The notes under the pieces: model-generated | What the model saw: only the letters and a program-made list of their open reading frames with translations | The model's database searches: none | Told to the model about the DNA's origin: nothing | Part shown: positions 1 through 11,538 of the stretch, one piece after another | Position numbering within the stretch: the stretch's first letter is position 1 | Layout: every line of letters starts with the position of its first letter | Position numbers and translations under genes: made by a program | NCBI GenBank assembly: GCA_029962745.1 | Contig: CM057155.1 | Coordinates: forward strand, 31,306,896 to 31,370,895 | From: Echinometra lucunter | Lineage: Eukaryota; Echinodermata; Echinoidea; Camarodonta; Echinometridae | Direction of reading: 5' to 3' | Length of the DNA stretch: 64,000 nucleotides

Positions 1-320
1 TTATGTTGAATTTTGATGTCTGTGTTGTATAAAGATGTTCAGCAGGATAAATAAACAGCAAGGAATATAAAGGTTTTGAAATATAAGATGTTACTATCAA
101 GACTGAATTCCGCCATTTGCAAAACCAACCTGGGTATGCTTTTGTCTAACACTGCAGTCTATGGGGTATAAAAGGTTTGGCATTTCCGGTCACTCGCTTT
201 TTGTGAAGCACATGATGATGCTTTTGAAGTGCATTTTTCAGGGCTTCATATTTACACAAGATTACATACACTGATAGAATGCAGCTCATATTTTTTTAAA
301 AGTTACTCAACGGCTTATAA
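1..320 (-). mobile_element. TTAA-type MITE family 1, copy 1, cut by window edge
   Basis: Read on the minus strand, this stretch matches 20,769-21,132 and 51,745-52,133 over most of its length. Shared words include GAGTAACTTTT near the start, the block CTTCACAAAAAGTG, then GTGACCGGAAATACCAGACC and GGTTTTGCAAATGGCGGAAT. Its 5' end lies near 320, where TTATAAGCCGTTGAGTAAC corresponds to TTAAAGCCATTAAGTAAC in the 51.7-kb copy. The other terminus lies outside the window. There is no reading frame in it, so it is non-autonomous. Confidence 0.75.
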
Positions 321-1321
321 GAAACAAAAACAACAGCCCTGAAAAAAACATATTCCTTTCCGAACGTGCATCTGTGTGATATTTTGACACCTGCCAAGTG
401 TTACACAGAGAAAACGCTGTTCAAAACGCAAACAGTTGTTTACAACATGAACTGAACAACCCATTGTACATTTCATATTGTAAACAATTTGTTTTAGATA
501 TTAAACAGGTTGTATAAGTTTCAGTCAACCTTTTAAACAGCGTTTTAACTGTGTACCTTATACGTTCGTTCGAGAAATATCCTCAAAAGCAAAGAATTGA
601 GTTTAAAAAGGGCAAACTATCTTTAATCACGATAACAATTCGTCGAAAACCCTCCAGTATCATTCAAACGTACTTTGGGGTTAAATTACCACCCCCAAAC
701 CCCCCCCCCCCCGAATCACATTGATCTGTTTGATAAAAGTTAATATAACCTTTAAGACAGCTTATCCTTGAAAATAAATAATCAAAATGTAATAATCTTT
801 GTGATGCAACATTTCAATGTTATTTTGTTATGTTCCCAGCAATTCAGTTGTTTGACTGCTACTGTGAATGTTTACTTTTTCCAATATCTCCTTTTTTCAT
901 CCAAATAAAACCATGCAATTCAATTCAATCAAAAGTAAGTGTGATGAGTTATGTTGTAAAACAAATGTTGATTCGTGGACACTGAAAATAGTACCATTAA
1001 TATACAAGGTGTAATCACGATAATCAGTTATGAGTTCAGATCGAAGCAGTTAAATGGGTCTTTAAAGAAAATCAATAGATGTAATTAATGTAATCCAACT
1101 CCGAACACAGTTGTCTTCTCAATTACAAAGCTATCGGTAATTAAAATGATATGTAATAGTAATATTATGAGATAGATCAGAGTAGAGTAACGGCAGCATG
1201 TTCGGTTTCAGCTACATAGCCATAATTCTGCGGTAGAGACTCTCTACTTCCATAATAAATTTGGACGTTTCTCGATAAATGAAGTGTGGCAATTAATAAC
1301 TGTAAATTAGGGTAATGAGCA

Positions 1322-1324
<3 letters not shown>

Positions 1325-1355
<31 letters not shown>
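1325..1355. repeat. (TC)n microsatellite
   Basis: About 15 uninterrupted TC units followed by an impure pyrimidine tract to about 1,425. It creates spurious Ser/Leu and Arg/Glu reading frames on the two strands. Confidence 0.95.
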
Positions 1356-1359
<4 letters not shown>

Positions 1360-1552
1360 CGCTCCCTCTTCTGTTTCATCTCTCCCCCTCTCTCCTTCTT
1401 TCCACTCACTCTTCCTCTCCCCACTCAAAAGCAGTTTCGTGATCTTGCTATGTCCATTAATCTGAATATTTTTGCAATTAAAATTAACCGCAGGTTAAAC
1501 TTGGAAACAACCACGAAAGTAAAGGCTCTAATGTATGTAGGGTATGTGTGTG

Positions 1553-1590
1553 TATATATATATATATATATACATGTATATATATATATA
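1553..1590. repeat. (TA)n microsatellite
   Basis: TA repeat interrupted once by TACATG, preceded by a short (TG)n run. Confidence 0.95.
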
Positions 1591-4102
1591 GCCTTGAAAT
1601 GAAATAGTTTTGTCGATGGGTTTAAATACCGATGCTTTATTGATGTTCAAAGTGTATTTTATTATCACACATAATACCATGATTTGTTATCCAGTAGTCC
1701 TCAAGAAACAAGGTGAACAAATTAAAAATGCCTTGTTACAACTTACCCCGCTCTTAGGGCAAGTTGTAATATGGTTAGGGGAAAGTTGTGACATATATTT
1801 AAAAATAAACATCAAGGAAAGAAAACATGATACTGATTTTGATTGAATGCTTAAAACTGTTTTCCAGAACCTGCTTTATTTTGCCAATTAGTATACCAAA
1901 GATTAATACTTGTAAATCAGTGTATATAGAAACTCAAAATGAGCATTCACAATGAAAGCTGGTCATTTTTTTCTTCTTCAAACATAATGAAAAAATGGTC
2001 AGTACAATGAGTTAGGCTAATATCTGCATGAATAAAGTATTTTTTGTTTTCATATTTGTTTCTGCCTGCCTACTCTTTAATCTAAATCGGACTATAAAGC
2101 AGTGGTACATGTATTTGAAGTATGTGAGTTTAATAATATCAAGCCAACAAATAACGAGTAACATGACCCGAAACAGTCAACTACACATATTCGTTATTAA
2201 TTCAAAATCATTTTGGGAAAGACCCAAGAAAGAGTTTGAGAGGTAAAATCTTCCTTCAACTGGTGGGTATTTTGCAGTTAATGATTAAAATAATAGTGTT
2301 TATCAATATTACCATTATCTTATTATTGTGATTTAAAACACAGGTAAAACCACTGGGGCAGGTTGTCACACCCCGTTACAATGTGCCCCAGTGTGTCGGT
2401 GTGTACAATTATCTTTTTTTTTTTTTCGAAAACAAAGCCACGTGCCATCACACTTTAACATGCAAAAATGTTTTTGAAGCAACAACAATTCGCACCATAC
2501 CTGCAATTTCTTATGATTTCAAAACCACTACCCACTATGAAAAAATATTGCAAAATTCAAATTTTACTTCCTAAGCTCAAAAACATAATTTTGAGATAAC
2601 TTTACTCTTCTGCATTTATTCTCGGTGATTTCTTGTCATGCTTGTGCGAAGCAGGAATGGTCAAGGGTTAGTTTTAAAGCAGGTTTGGCATCTATATGTG
2701 GAGTAAAATGCTGCGTTACAACTTACCCTTGTTACTTTTAGCCCCGGTCTCCCCTATATATGTCTGTGTGTAATATGATAAAACCTCAAAAAATTTTACA
2801 TTTTGTTTCTCATGTTCTCATAATCGTAAATGTATTATGAAGACAACGCTTTCAACTTAATTATTGTACACCTAGAAATTGTCAATTCACCTTCATGAAT
2901 TTAAATGAAGACATTCCTGTTCCATATAGGTCAATAAATCCATCTAGCGGCATGTGGTACTATCTTACATTCCATCATTCATGATAGATGGCCCATCGCC
3001 TTAGAGAGCTTCCGTCTGAATTGCGTATATCAGTAACTATCAAAACCCATGGAAGTCATGGTAGTGTATACATATAACATCTCAAGTGGTGGCGTGTCAA
3101 CATTTGAATACAAACATACTATGTCAAGAGAATTAGATCCAATGAAAGATTTACAAAGTCGTTACGCGCACCGTAAAACCCAAACTGCAATTCGAACCAT
3201 GACAGAAATAATCGCAGGCAGTATTATCACGTGTCACATGAAGCGCGGAAATTCATTTATCAAACGCAAACAGCATTTCATCTGCAACGTATGATTGTAT
3301 TATTTTTCATAAAATTTCCTTTTATATTGATTTTGCATCATTTTGTATTAATTATGTACCCCCAACAATATACCGAATGTAAACATGATGCGAAAACATA
3401 AACAAATAAGCGTGCAAATGTGGTGCACATGGATCATGTCAAAAACTGTGTCCAGATGAGGCTAATCCTTCATTTAAAAATTTAAACCCTATAAGGAGAA
3501 AGTGCACGAGAAAATATTGCTCCACCACTAAAATAGACTTATGATGTGATAACTGTGCGACGAAATACACAAAGATGGAGACTGCAATAATAAAAGTTTT
3601 CCTGGTCTGAAGTAAAATTCACAGCATGGCTGACGCAGAAATCACTGTATCAAACACAGTTAATTGACGATATTTGACGATAATGACCTATTTTTGTTGA
3701 TTCGTGCTGACTGGCACCTTTAAGCCTTTGCTCTGCAGTGATGTGTAAATCTTCGTGGCAACTGCGCATGATCGAACCCGCACGAGACCCAATCCCTTTT
3801 CATTGATCGCTCCCATGAACTTCGTCTTCACCTAGACTCCAAATCAGGCGTTCCTTACTACAACTTTTGCTGAAAGGTGAATTTTCCACTAGCATGACTA
3901 GATAACGGGCTGATGGGCAAGTACTGAGAAGAAGAATAAAGAAAAGGCGAGAACAAGGCAATGATGCCACAGCATCATTGCAAAAAGAGGAAAAAACAAA
4001 GAATGACAGGGACCGATACACTCCATAGGTGTATATATAAAGCGAGACAGTGGGTGAGGATTGGAGCTCCACGAAAATTTTAGAATTACGAACACGGTGG
4101 CA

Positions 4103-4349
4103 ATTCTGCCCTACTTTGGCAAAAGGAAGCAAGTGACATATCAAACAAATTTGAGTTACTGATATTTTCATATTTTACCGCTCTCTTCCAGGCCAAATTT
4201 TATGCGTGAATACTCATCCTGCTATGAGAATGTTAGGCAAGACATCATGGTACCGCATTGACGTCAGTTTAAATGACAGATACATTTTGCTCTTTTACAG
4301 GAAATGCCATTTTTGTCACTTACTTCCTTTTGCCAAAGTAGGGCAGAAT
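4103..4349. mobile_element. foldback MITE with about 34-bp inverted ends
   Basis: The left end begins ATTCTGCCCTACTTTGGC and continues AAAAGGAAGCAAGTGACA. The right end is its near-perfect reverse complement, with one mismatch in about 34 bp. The 247-bp body carries no credible coding sequence. Target duplications are not clear, so the superfamily is unassigned. No second copy was seen in the window. Confidence 0.75.
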
Positions 4350-5036
4350 AACTGTTATCTCATATTCGAGAAGCGAAGTGATCATTGGTATTTTCAACAG
4401 CTTCTTCTGATGACGAAATTGTATATTCAGCGTAGTAAGTGTTTAAACATTTGCTCGCACATTTCGCTCACTCGCAGATTAAGCAAGCAAAAAAATCAAT
4501 GCCGGTATAAAAAACGTCACTCCTCTGGCAAAATTCTCCTGCACGGCAATGTTTCCAATACATATTTTCGTGAAGACTGAATACTAGTAACCTCCAAAAT
4601 CTAGTACATGTTCTACTACAACAACAAAATTCAAACGGCTGTGACATAGTCTATATCTTAATCCGCGCGTGACGAAAGCCCGGTGAAGACTCGCAGCATA
4701 TTGTCTGCAGAACGATCGACAATCATTCACACAACACGGACAACGGCAAAAATAGACGAAAAAAAAAAGAGGTAACAGGGAAAGAAAATAATACAGAGCA
4801 GACAAGGAGATGAAGTCATAGCAAACGAGGTGATTATCGGCGTTGATAGACCCAAAATAAAAGTTGCCTTTCAACGTTTCCGGCCTCTCTTTCCCTTTCA
4901 AAATATAGCTACCAGGGCTACAGTAGGATTAACATGACAGACAGGATCACAGGGAAGGTTGGGGGGGGGGGGGGGTGCAGAGAGAGAGAGAAAGAAAGAG
5001 AGGTAGATAGACTAAAAGAGACAGGAAATCCAAGAC

Positions 5037-5075
<39 letters not shown>

Positions 5076-7248
5076 AAAGAGAGAGGGGTGAGGGTGTAAA
5101 AGGATGAGGCTACTTTAATACAATAACCATCGTCTTATTCTGTTCATTTGATAATTTTTTTCTCGACATTAATGTTGCAGTGACTGATTTAAATTTCAGA
5201 GAAAAATAGATGAAACAACCAATTTTTAACAGACCGCAATATTGAACCAACAAACAGCGATACAACCATGGATCTGTTCTCATAAGATCCAATAATGTGC
5301 CTGCAAAATGTAAGCTTATAAATCTACTGAATGAACTCAGAAACAAAGCATTCATCACTCACAATGTATAATGCATAAACAATACGTCGGGCAAGCCTCT
5401 ATCAAACTATGGAATATGGAATCACTGTTGAAGCACAGGAATGCATGAAGGGGGGGGGGGGGGTATTTAAAGCATCATTTTCACCAACATACAACTTGTA
5501 AAACCCGTCAATCAACGAAACCGTGAAAACGTAAAAATCAAATTGAATGCGACCGAGAGAGAAAAGCAGAGAAAACGTACATTTTGGAAACAAAATAATA
5601 GAAAATATATGGCATACATCGTCAGCGCGACAGCTTCTCCGATTCTTTGCTCATTCGTTCAATATTCGTTGCCTAGAATGTCATTGTCTTCTCATTGAAA
5701 GTAAATTAAATTACGATGTCCCGAGGGGATAGATGGGGGATATACCCAAGACTCAATTCAATTGTTCACGGCTCACTTGCCTGGCACAGTGTGTGTTAGT
5801 TTAATACTACAGTATTCATGTTACTTGTATTCTTTTTCAAATGGGAAATTCTTTAATTTCACTTGTCCAGCATGACATCTTATCCGTATCATTCATGCTT
5901 GTAGTTTAATGATTTCAAATCGCTCGGAGATTTCAACATTAATCACCAAATATTCAAATTTGTGATAGCATTTTTGCTTTTTATTAGACATCACAAAATA
6001 TTTGAATCATTATATACAGAAATTTCGTAATCGTGCGATGTATGAAGCAGAAGAGCAACAAGCCGGTCTAACCATGGTGTCTTACTGTAGTGGTACAACT
6101 TTGCTACACTCAAAATGATTAGCCTGGAAAGAGACCCACAGATGGCAAAAGAAGAGGGGTTACCTGATATTAGATAAAAGCCTGACATCATTCCTGCTAT
6201 TTCCCAAATCAGAAAGGTATATTCATCACGCATCGCAAAGTCCATCTAAATGGAAAATTTAGGTAAATTGCAGTAGTATGCATTTCTTTCTAATACGTAT
6301 TTCCTACGCTGCACCTCGGTCAAAAATCCCCCAAATGTTATTTTCACCCATTTATATTCAGTTTTTCAGTTTATCATACATCTCTCCTTATGTCCGCAGC
6401 CTTAAGCCCCGACTACGCCCCTACACTCTACCCACGCACGCCAGGTGCCCCCGTGATGTAACCTGAGGAGTCCATCATTCATAAATCAATTCTTCTCAGG
6501 GCAGCTAAATATGACAGACAGGAGTCATGTCCCGCGCTTCCCGTTGCAAACGCGACTCATTTGCTATCGTAAATCACAGTTCTTCACCTCGCAGTCAACT
6601 GGCAGCAGCTACAGCCAATGGATGGGACAAAACAGAATTGCCCATGTTTATGTTCCGCAACACCGTTCTATTTCTGTCACACCAAGTCGGAAAGACTAAT
6701 TGTCATTCCCGGCTAAACTTCACCGCTACCCGCCATCGTTCCCTCATTCACAGCATAACCTGAAAAATACTCTTATCTTCTTAACTCTTCCATTGTGATA
6801 AATTCCAGATGCCTGTTAATTGTATTGTTAAATATATACGCATTATAGGCATATAATTTAAAGAGAACAGTTCTATCTCCATAATTCAGTCGTATCTGAG
6901 CCCAGCCACGCTCATTATTGATTATGTCAATTTTACAACACAATTCTCTATATTCCTTTGAAAACACGTTGCTTATTAAATTCATATCCATTCCATTTTT
7001 AGCAATATTCATGTCCGCTCAAAATTTGTGAAAGAATCTAATCCGATGGACCTGTTCGTGGTAATCTACGACCATCACGGTATTTCTTATGAAGAGAATG
7101 ACGAAGAAAGGAATTTTAAATGTGATTTGGAGAAATGCAACTATTTTCATCGTTGTGACTCGGAAAGAGATTTCATTCTCAGCGGATATCCCTCACCATG
7201 CTCACAGGGGTCCACACCTCATTCAATCATCAAACTGAAAGACTGATT
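4350..7248. other. gene-free stretch with simple repeats
   Basis: Apart from the G/GA tract at 4,961-5,096 and a G14 run at 5,450-5,463, I see no structured feature. Open frames here are short, use non-ATG starts or low-complexity sequence, and lack splice context. Confidence 0.45.
4961..5096. repeat. G15 run followed by (GA)n tract
   Basis: Fifteen G at 4,961-4,975, then impure GA/GAAA repeats with a pure (GA)n block at 5,042-5,070. The poly-G next to (GA)n layout recurs at 14.5, 18.6, 28.3 and 63.9 kb. Confidence 0.95.
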
Positions 7249-7566
7249 GAAAAGAGAAGAAAAAGAAGACGAGGGACAGGAAGATAAATGGAAAAGAAGA
7301 AGAAAAGAGGACGATGATGACGAAGAAGAAAAGAAGAGGGAGAGGAAGAAGGAGAAAAAGGTAGGAAAAATAAGAAGTGAAGGGGAGGAAAAAGGAGGAG
7401 GAAGAGTAGGAAAAGAAGGGGAAAAGGGAAGAAGAAGAGGGAATGGTGAAGAGAAGAAGAAGGGGAAGAAGGAGAAGAAGAAGGGGAAGAAAAAGAAGAA
7501 GGAGGAGGAGGAGGAGGAAATGAAGGAGAAAAAATAGAGAAGAGGAACGGGAGGAAAAAAAGGACG
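7249..7566. repeat. polypurine (GAA/GAG) tract, about 320 bp
   Basis: The plus strand is almost entirely A and G, with only a few scattered pyrimidines. The Lys/Glu/Arg-only reading frame at 7,247-7,537 follows from this composition and is not taken as a gene. Long homopurine runs can form triplex (H-DNA) in principle. Confidence 0.9.
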
Positions 7567-9246
7567 ATAAGCAGCTTGAGCGAAAGACGCTCTACCGTCT
7601 TCCCTCTCTGATAAGGGGGAAGGGGTGGGTCAGCGATCCCATTTTCGCCCCATCAAATAAAATTTTCAAGGCACCTTCCCTATCACACAAACAAGCCTAA
7701 AACACTGACGTCGATTACAAAAATGACAATACAATATTGAAGAATAACTCATCAATGCAATTCAAGAACATTTTAATCAGCACATACAAAAGGTATTTTA
7801 CGAGAGACGCAATATCTCATTTTGTCCGAACAATCAAAATGTCCTTCAGCTGATTTGGCAAACAGCACATCTTCAGTCGTCTTGATTGTGTAGAAAGTGT
7901 TAGCTCTTTGTCATCAGGCGTTAATCAGATTAGTGATCGCAACTGATCGATTCACCTATCTATCGTTACGAGATGTTTAGATTTGTCATGAATTCGCGCG
8001 CCTTTTCTCTCTCTCACTCCACAAATCGAGCAACATAGGCAAGGATGCTGGCTGTGCCTTTACAATCATCATCCAGTTTGTATTCATTTTAAGGATGATT
8101 TATTCATGGTCTACAGTTACTCCTTACCATACTTACCATGGCATCTACAAGATCTTGCGGTATAGGGAAAGGGCAAAGATTTAGCAGGTTAGGAACGTTG
8201 TCCGATTTAAGTGATTATTATGTTAAGCTTTCTGTCATGGTAAATCGTGCTCGAAGATCTCACTGAGATGCAAGTTTGCTTCTAGCATCAATGCCGGCAA
8301 AGCAAAGCATACAGATCAAACTTTGTCCGCGAAAATCAGTTATTTCACTTTGAACTGAAGTATATGCTTAATTGACAGGGAAGAACTAAACCGATCAGCC
8401 AATAAAAAATCAAAGTACCCATTAGGTCTGGGCGTCGCGTGGGATCATCAACAATGAGGACACTGACCATCTAGGGAGAGGCGGGGGGACACGGCAACTT
8501 GGATGGATGAAATGTGGAGCAGAGCGACGGGGGTCATAATTCTTCTCACATTTCTTTAATTGAACCCAATCATTAATTTTCTTTACGTTTAATTTCATGA
8601 AAGCCCAAATAATAGACCTACATAGCCCTCCGTGGAATCAAGATCTGCCGATGTGTAAACTGTATACGTCACAGGGGTGTGAAGAACCTTCCACGCTTCT
8701 TTATAAATACACGAATGATGAACGAATCTCGAGATCCACGACGGAACACCTCCAAGCTTAGGATTTCAACCGTAATATTGGGTTTCACCCTTGAACGAAA
8801 ATGGTTGAGTCCAGACATATCCGTTTCACATCCTCAGCTTAGCTCTGCATATTAGCAAATTTCCAATTCAAAGCTAGCCAATTTTTCTACATCGCTGACA
8901 AGCCTCCAGAAACTTTTAGGTCCAGCTCAAATTTATCATTCAAGGTCCCTATTAACGCCCCCTTTCTACTGCAACACAGGTGGTTACAGTCATAAAAGAC
9001 CTGTTTACTAATGTATTCAAATTTTAATATGCACATTTCTCTCCAGAACCCTTGGTTACCAAATATTCAGTTCATCTGTTATGCACAATGGCATCTGATT
9101 ATAGGGGGAAAAAAAAAACTAGATGAATCCTCGACCGCGCGCGGTCGAAACTTATGCCTTCACCTGATCAGAAATACATGTATATCACTTTTAATAATGG
9201 GAAATGAAACATTTAGAGTACAAAACTGGAAAAAAAATATTTCTAT
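7567..9246. other. gene-free stretch; isolated TATA-like word
   Basis: No exon was recognised. At 8,702-8,709 there is a TATAAATA word, 20-odd bases after GAAGAACCTTCCACGCTTC, which resembles spaced heat-shock element units. No convincing start codon, donor site or coding exon follows it, so promoter function is not claimed. Confidence 0.4.
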
Positions 9247-9553
9247 TTTAATGACACAGTGTCAGCCACTTTTGAAGTTGATCTGACAAATAGTTCTTAG
9301 TAAGTTATCGCCAGAACGAGAAATTTTCGCTTATACCATGACATCTATGACCTTTGACCTTTGACTTTGAGACCCCAAAATCTAATCAGATCATTGTCCC
9401 TGACATATGCATACATGAGCCAAGTGTGAAGTTGATCCGTTAAATGGTTCTTAAGTTATCGCGAGAACGAAAACGGGACGGACGGACTTACGGACGGACG
9501 ACACGAAAACATACTGCCTCCTGCACCCACCTTCGGTGGGCGGAGGCATAAAA
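9247..9553 (+). mobile_element. dispersed repeat with (GGAC)n and terminal hairpin
   Basis: A unit reading roughly GAAGTTGATC...GTTCTTAAGTTATCGC...AGAACGA occurs twice in tandem, at about 9,275-9,330 and 9,430-9,472. It is followed by GGACGGACGG repeats and a hairpin at 9,516-9,547 with paired GCCTCC/GGAGGC and CCCAC/GTGGG around a CTTCG loop. It ends in ATAAAAA. From memory, this tail type occurs in marine invertebrate genomes. It is a non-coding interspersed repeat of uncertain class. Confidence 0.6.
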
Positions 9554-9571
9554 ATCAAGTTTGCATACTGT

Positions 9572-9660
9572 TGTTGCTATGTCGAGCAAGCATCTGACAA
9601 GCTTCTCAGTCGTCAAGGCATCTTTTTTTCAACAAGTATGCATAAAATTAGTAAAACAGG
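9572..9660 (+). repeat. dispersed repeat, copy at 9.6 kb
   Basis: Shares GCAAGCATCTGACAAGC, GTCAAG, AAGTATGCATA and AGTAAAACAGG-like words in the same order with 57,294-57,395. It lies just past the hairpin-ended repeat. Class unknown. Confidence 0.6.
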
Positions 9661-11122
9661 TTTATTATTAAATTTATTTTGATAAGAGAAAGAGAGAGGG
9701 AGGGAGAGAGAGAGAGAGAGAGAGAACTTTTCAGCACAAGGAGTTTCCTATCCCGTCAGATTGGCTTCAAAAATGTTTTTGTTTAGGGGTCGACCTTTTC
9801 TTTAATTTGCTGTCAATAACTTTCTGGCACAGATATTGATGGCATCCCCGAGTCCCTTCAAAATCAACATATTCCCTCGCTACCGCTTCTGGACACACGC
9901 TAGAAGGAATTCTCTCTCTCTCTGAAAAATCAGCTTTTGGATATAATGGACACTGCATTAGCCTATACTTTTAAATCTTAAAAGACAACCCGCTCATATC
10001 ATCTTCCTAAATACAAAGTTTTGGCCTTGACCATATACCTGATATACGTCGGTTACATAAAAAAAGTAGAAATCACATCCTAAAAGCATTTGTTTTCCTC
10101 ATCGGAAATTCCTCTTCCACAAGTTGATGCAACATCCAGTCACCGGTGAAAACCAAGGGAAATCTACCGGCAGCTATATACTGAGAAATGTTATTACACG
10201 AGTATGTACTTCATGGAATAAAACTATGACCAGTTACAATAATTCAGAGTGGCGTAGCCACGTCAGCGTGCAACTTGAGACATACTCTGTCTACATTATT
10301 ATTTCCACTACATTCCTTCCTATAACTAGATTTAAGGGTATTTTGTGCCCACTATGAACTGATAAAAAAAGAAGTCTATTCTTACACAATAAGAATGAAA
10401 AACAAAAATGGCCCCACGTTATCCTTCATCCCCAAAAAGAATCCTTCGTGGCCAATCGTGACATTCACTCCCACGAATTCTTATTACAAAATTTTAAAAC
10501 TTCTCTTTCCAGAGGGGGTGGCGGTGCATTCAAAACTTTTGGGGGTACGTCCATTCTTCAAAAAAAAAAAAAACCAAACAAACAAACAAACAAACAAACA
10601 AACAAACAAACAAAAAACACCTAAGCTAGTCCTCTCCTGAGACTTTGCATTATTTACTTCCATTTGTATAGGCTTCATATTTACTCGTCTCATGTTGAAA
10701 TAAAGTATACATTTTATGCAGGGTTATTATGCAGATTACAATAAGTGTGAACGCGGGACGGGGACCATCATGACCACAGACAGAGTGCTACCGATCTCCA
10801 TGCTGGTGACGCCCCCCCCCCCCCCCCCACACACACACACTACAGCTGCCGATTAACATTAAAAATAAAATTAGCATTCGCTTTTAATATTTACTATGCT
10901 TTATGTCTTCCTACAAATTGTATTACCCCTTTAAGCATGTAATGAATGCATCAAGCTCTGTTTTTATTAAAAGCTCATTCATATCCTCATTTCCACTTTA
11001 TATAGTCAATAATTGACCATGTTTACTAGCAACCATAGGAGCTAACAAACTGAATTGATTCTATTACTTATCTTCAGTCAAACACTTCAGTCTGTTGTTG
11101 TTTTCTCGTCTTTTTTTATTGT
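9661..11122. other. gene-free stretch with simple repeats
   Basis: Holds a GA-rich tract at about 9,690-9,726, an A run plus (CAAA)n at 10,560-10,616, and a C17 run followed by (AC)n at 10,812-10,840. No gene was recognised. Confidence 0.5.
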
Positions 11123-11538
11123 TTAACCCATTCGTGACAGAGGTCCACATTTTGTGGTTTGGCCTAATATCTTTTTGATGCAAAGCCCTAAAAATCATAC
11201 CAAATACATGAGCAGAAAGAGCAAAAAATTCTACATAAACTGTGCCCATTTTAGTTGCGTCAATATTTGTTGTTTGATGCTGAAAATTTTTCAAAGGAAA
11301 ATAAGCATTAAAATCCTTAAATTGGCAATGTGATAGAAAGTTTAAAATCACAGTTTTCCCCTGCAAATTGGCAACTTTTGACTTCTCATCATAATTTCTG
11401 TCAATTTATATTCATTTCAGATACATGGCGTTTTATAAGAAAAATGTAGCAATAAAATAAAAATGTTGGTGTTGCCAATTTGAAGAATAAAAGCTGATCA
11501 AATTAGGCTTTAAATAATTCCTGTCATGAATGGGTTAA
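11123..11538. mobile_element. piggyBac-like MITE, copy 1 (416 bp)
   Basis: Bounded by TTAA on both sides. The element ends are CCCATTCGTGACAG and CTGTCATGAATGGG, inverted repeats of each other with one mismatch. TTAA target sites and CCC-starting ends are the signature of the piggyBac superfamily. Copy 2 at 40,050-40,465 has exactly the same total length and orientation. A minus-strand frame of about 60 residues is shared with copy 2 but differs by several replacements and a frameshift, so there is no sign of a selected protein. Confidence 0.85.

Larger units (their letters stand above)
321..4102. other. gene-free AT-rich stretch
   Basis: No exon with convincing splice sites was seen here on either strand. 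It holds a C13 run at 700-712 and two microsatellites listed separately. A hairpin at about 2,351-2,396 has arms CACTGGGGCA and TGCCCCAGTG. TTACAACTTACCC-like words at about 1,737 and 2,714 may be remains of one old repeat. A CACCTTTAAGCC at about 3,715 looks like the end of a TTAA-type element whose other end was not found. If the CBX gene continues leftwards, this is intron. Confidence 0.5.

Noticed and set aside
7247..7537. 96-codon Lys/Glu/Arg frame
   Set aside because: It is the forced translation of a polypurine tract and has no non-repetitive coding sequence.
8702..8720. Heat-shock-type promoter with TATAAATA
   Set aside because: The following frame starts before the expected transcription start and ends after 46-47 codons. 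Single HSE-like words are common by chance.
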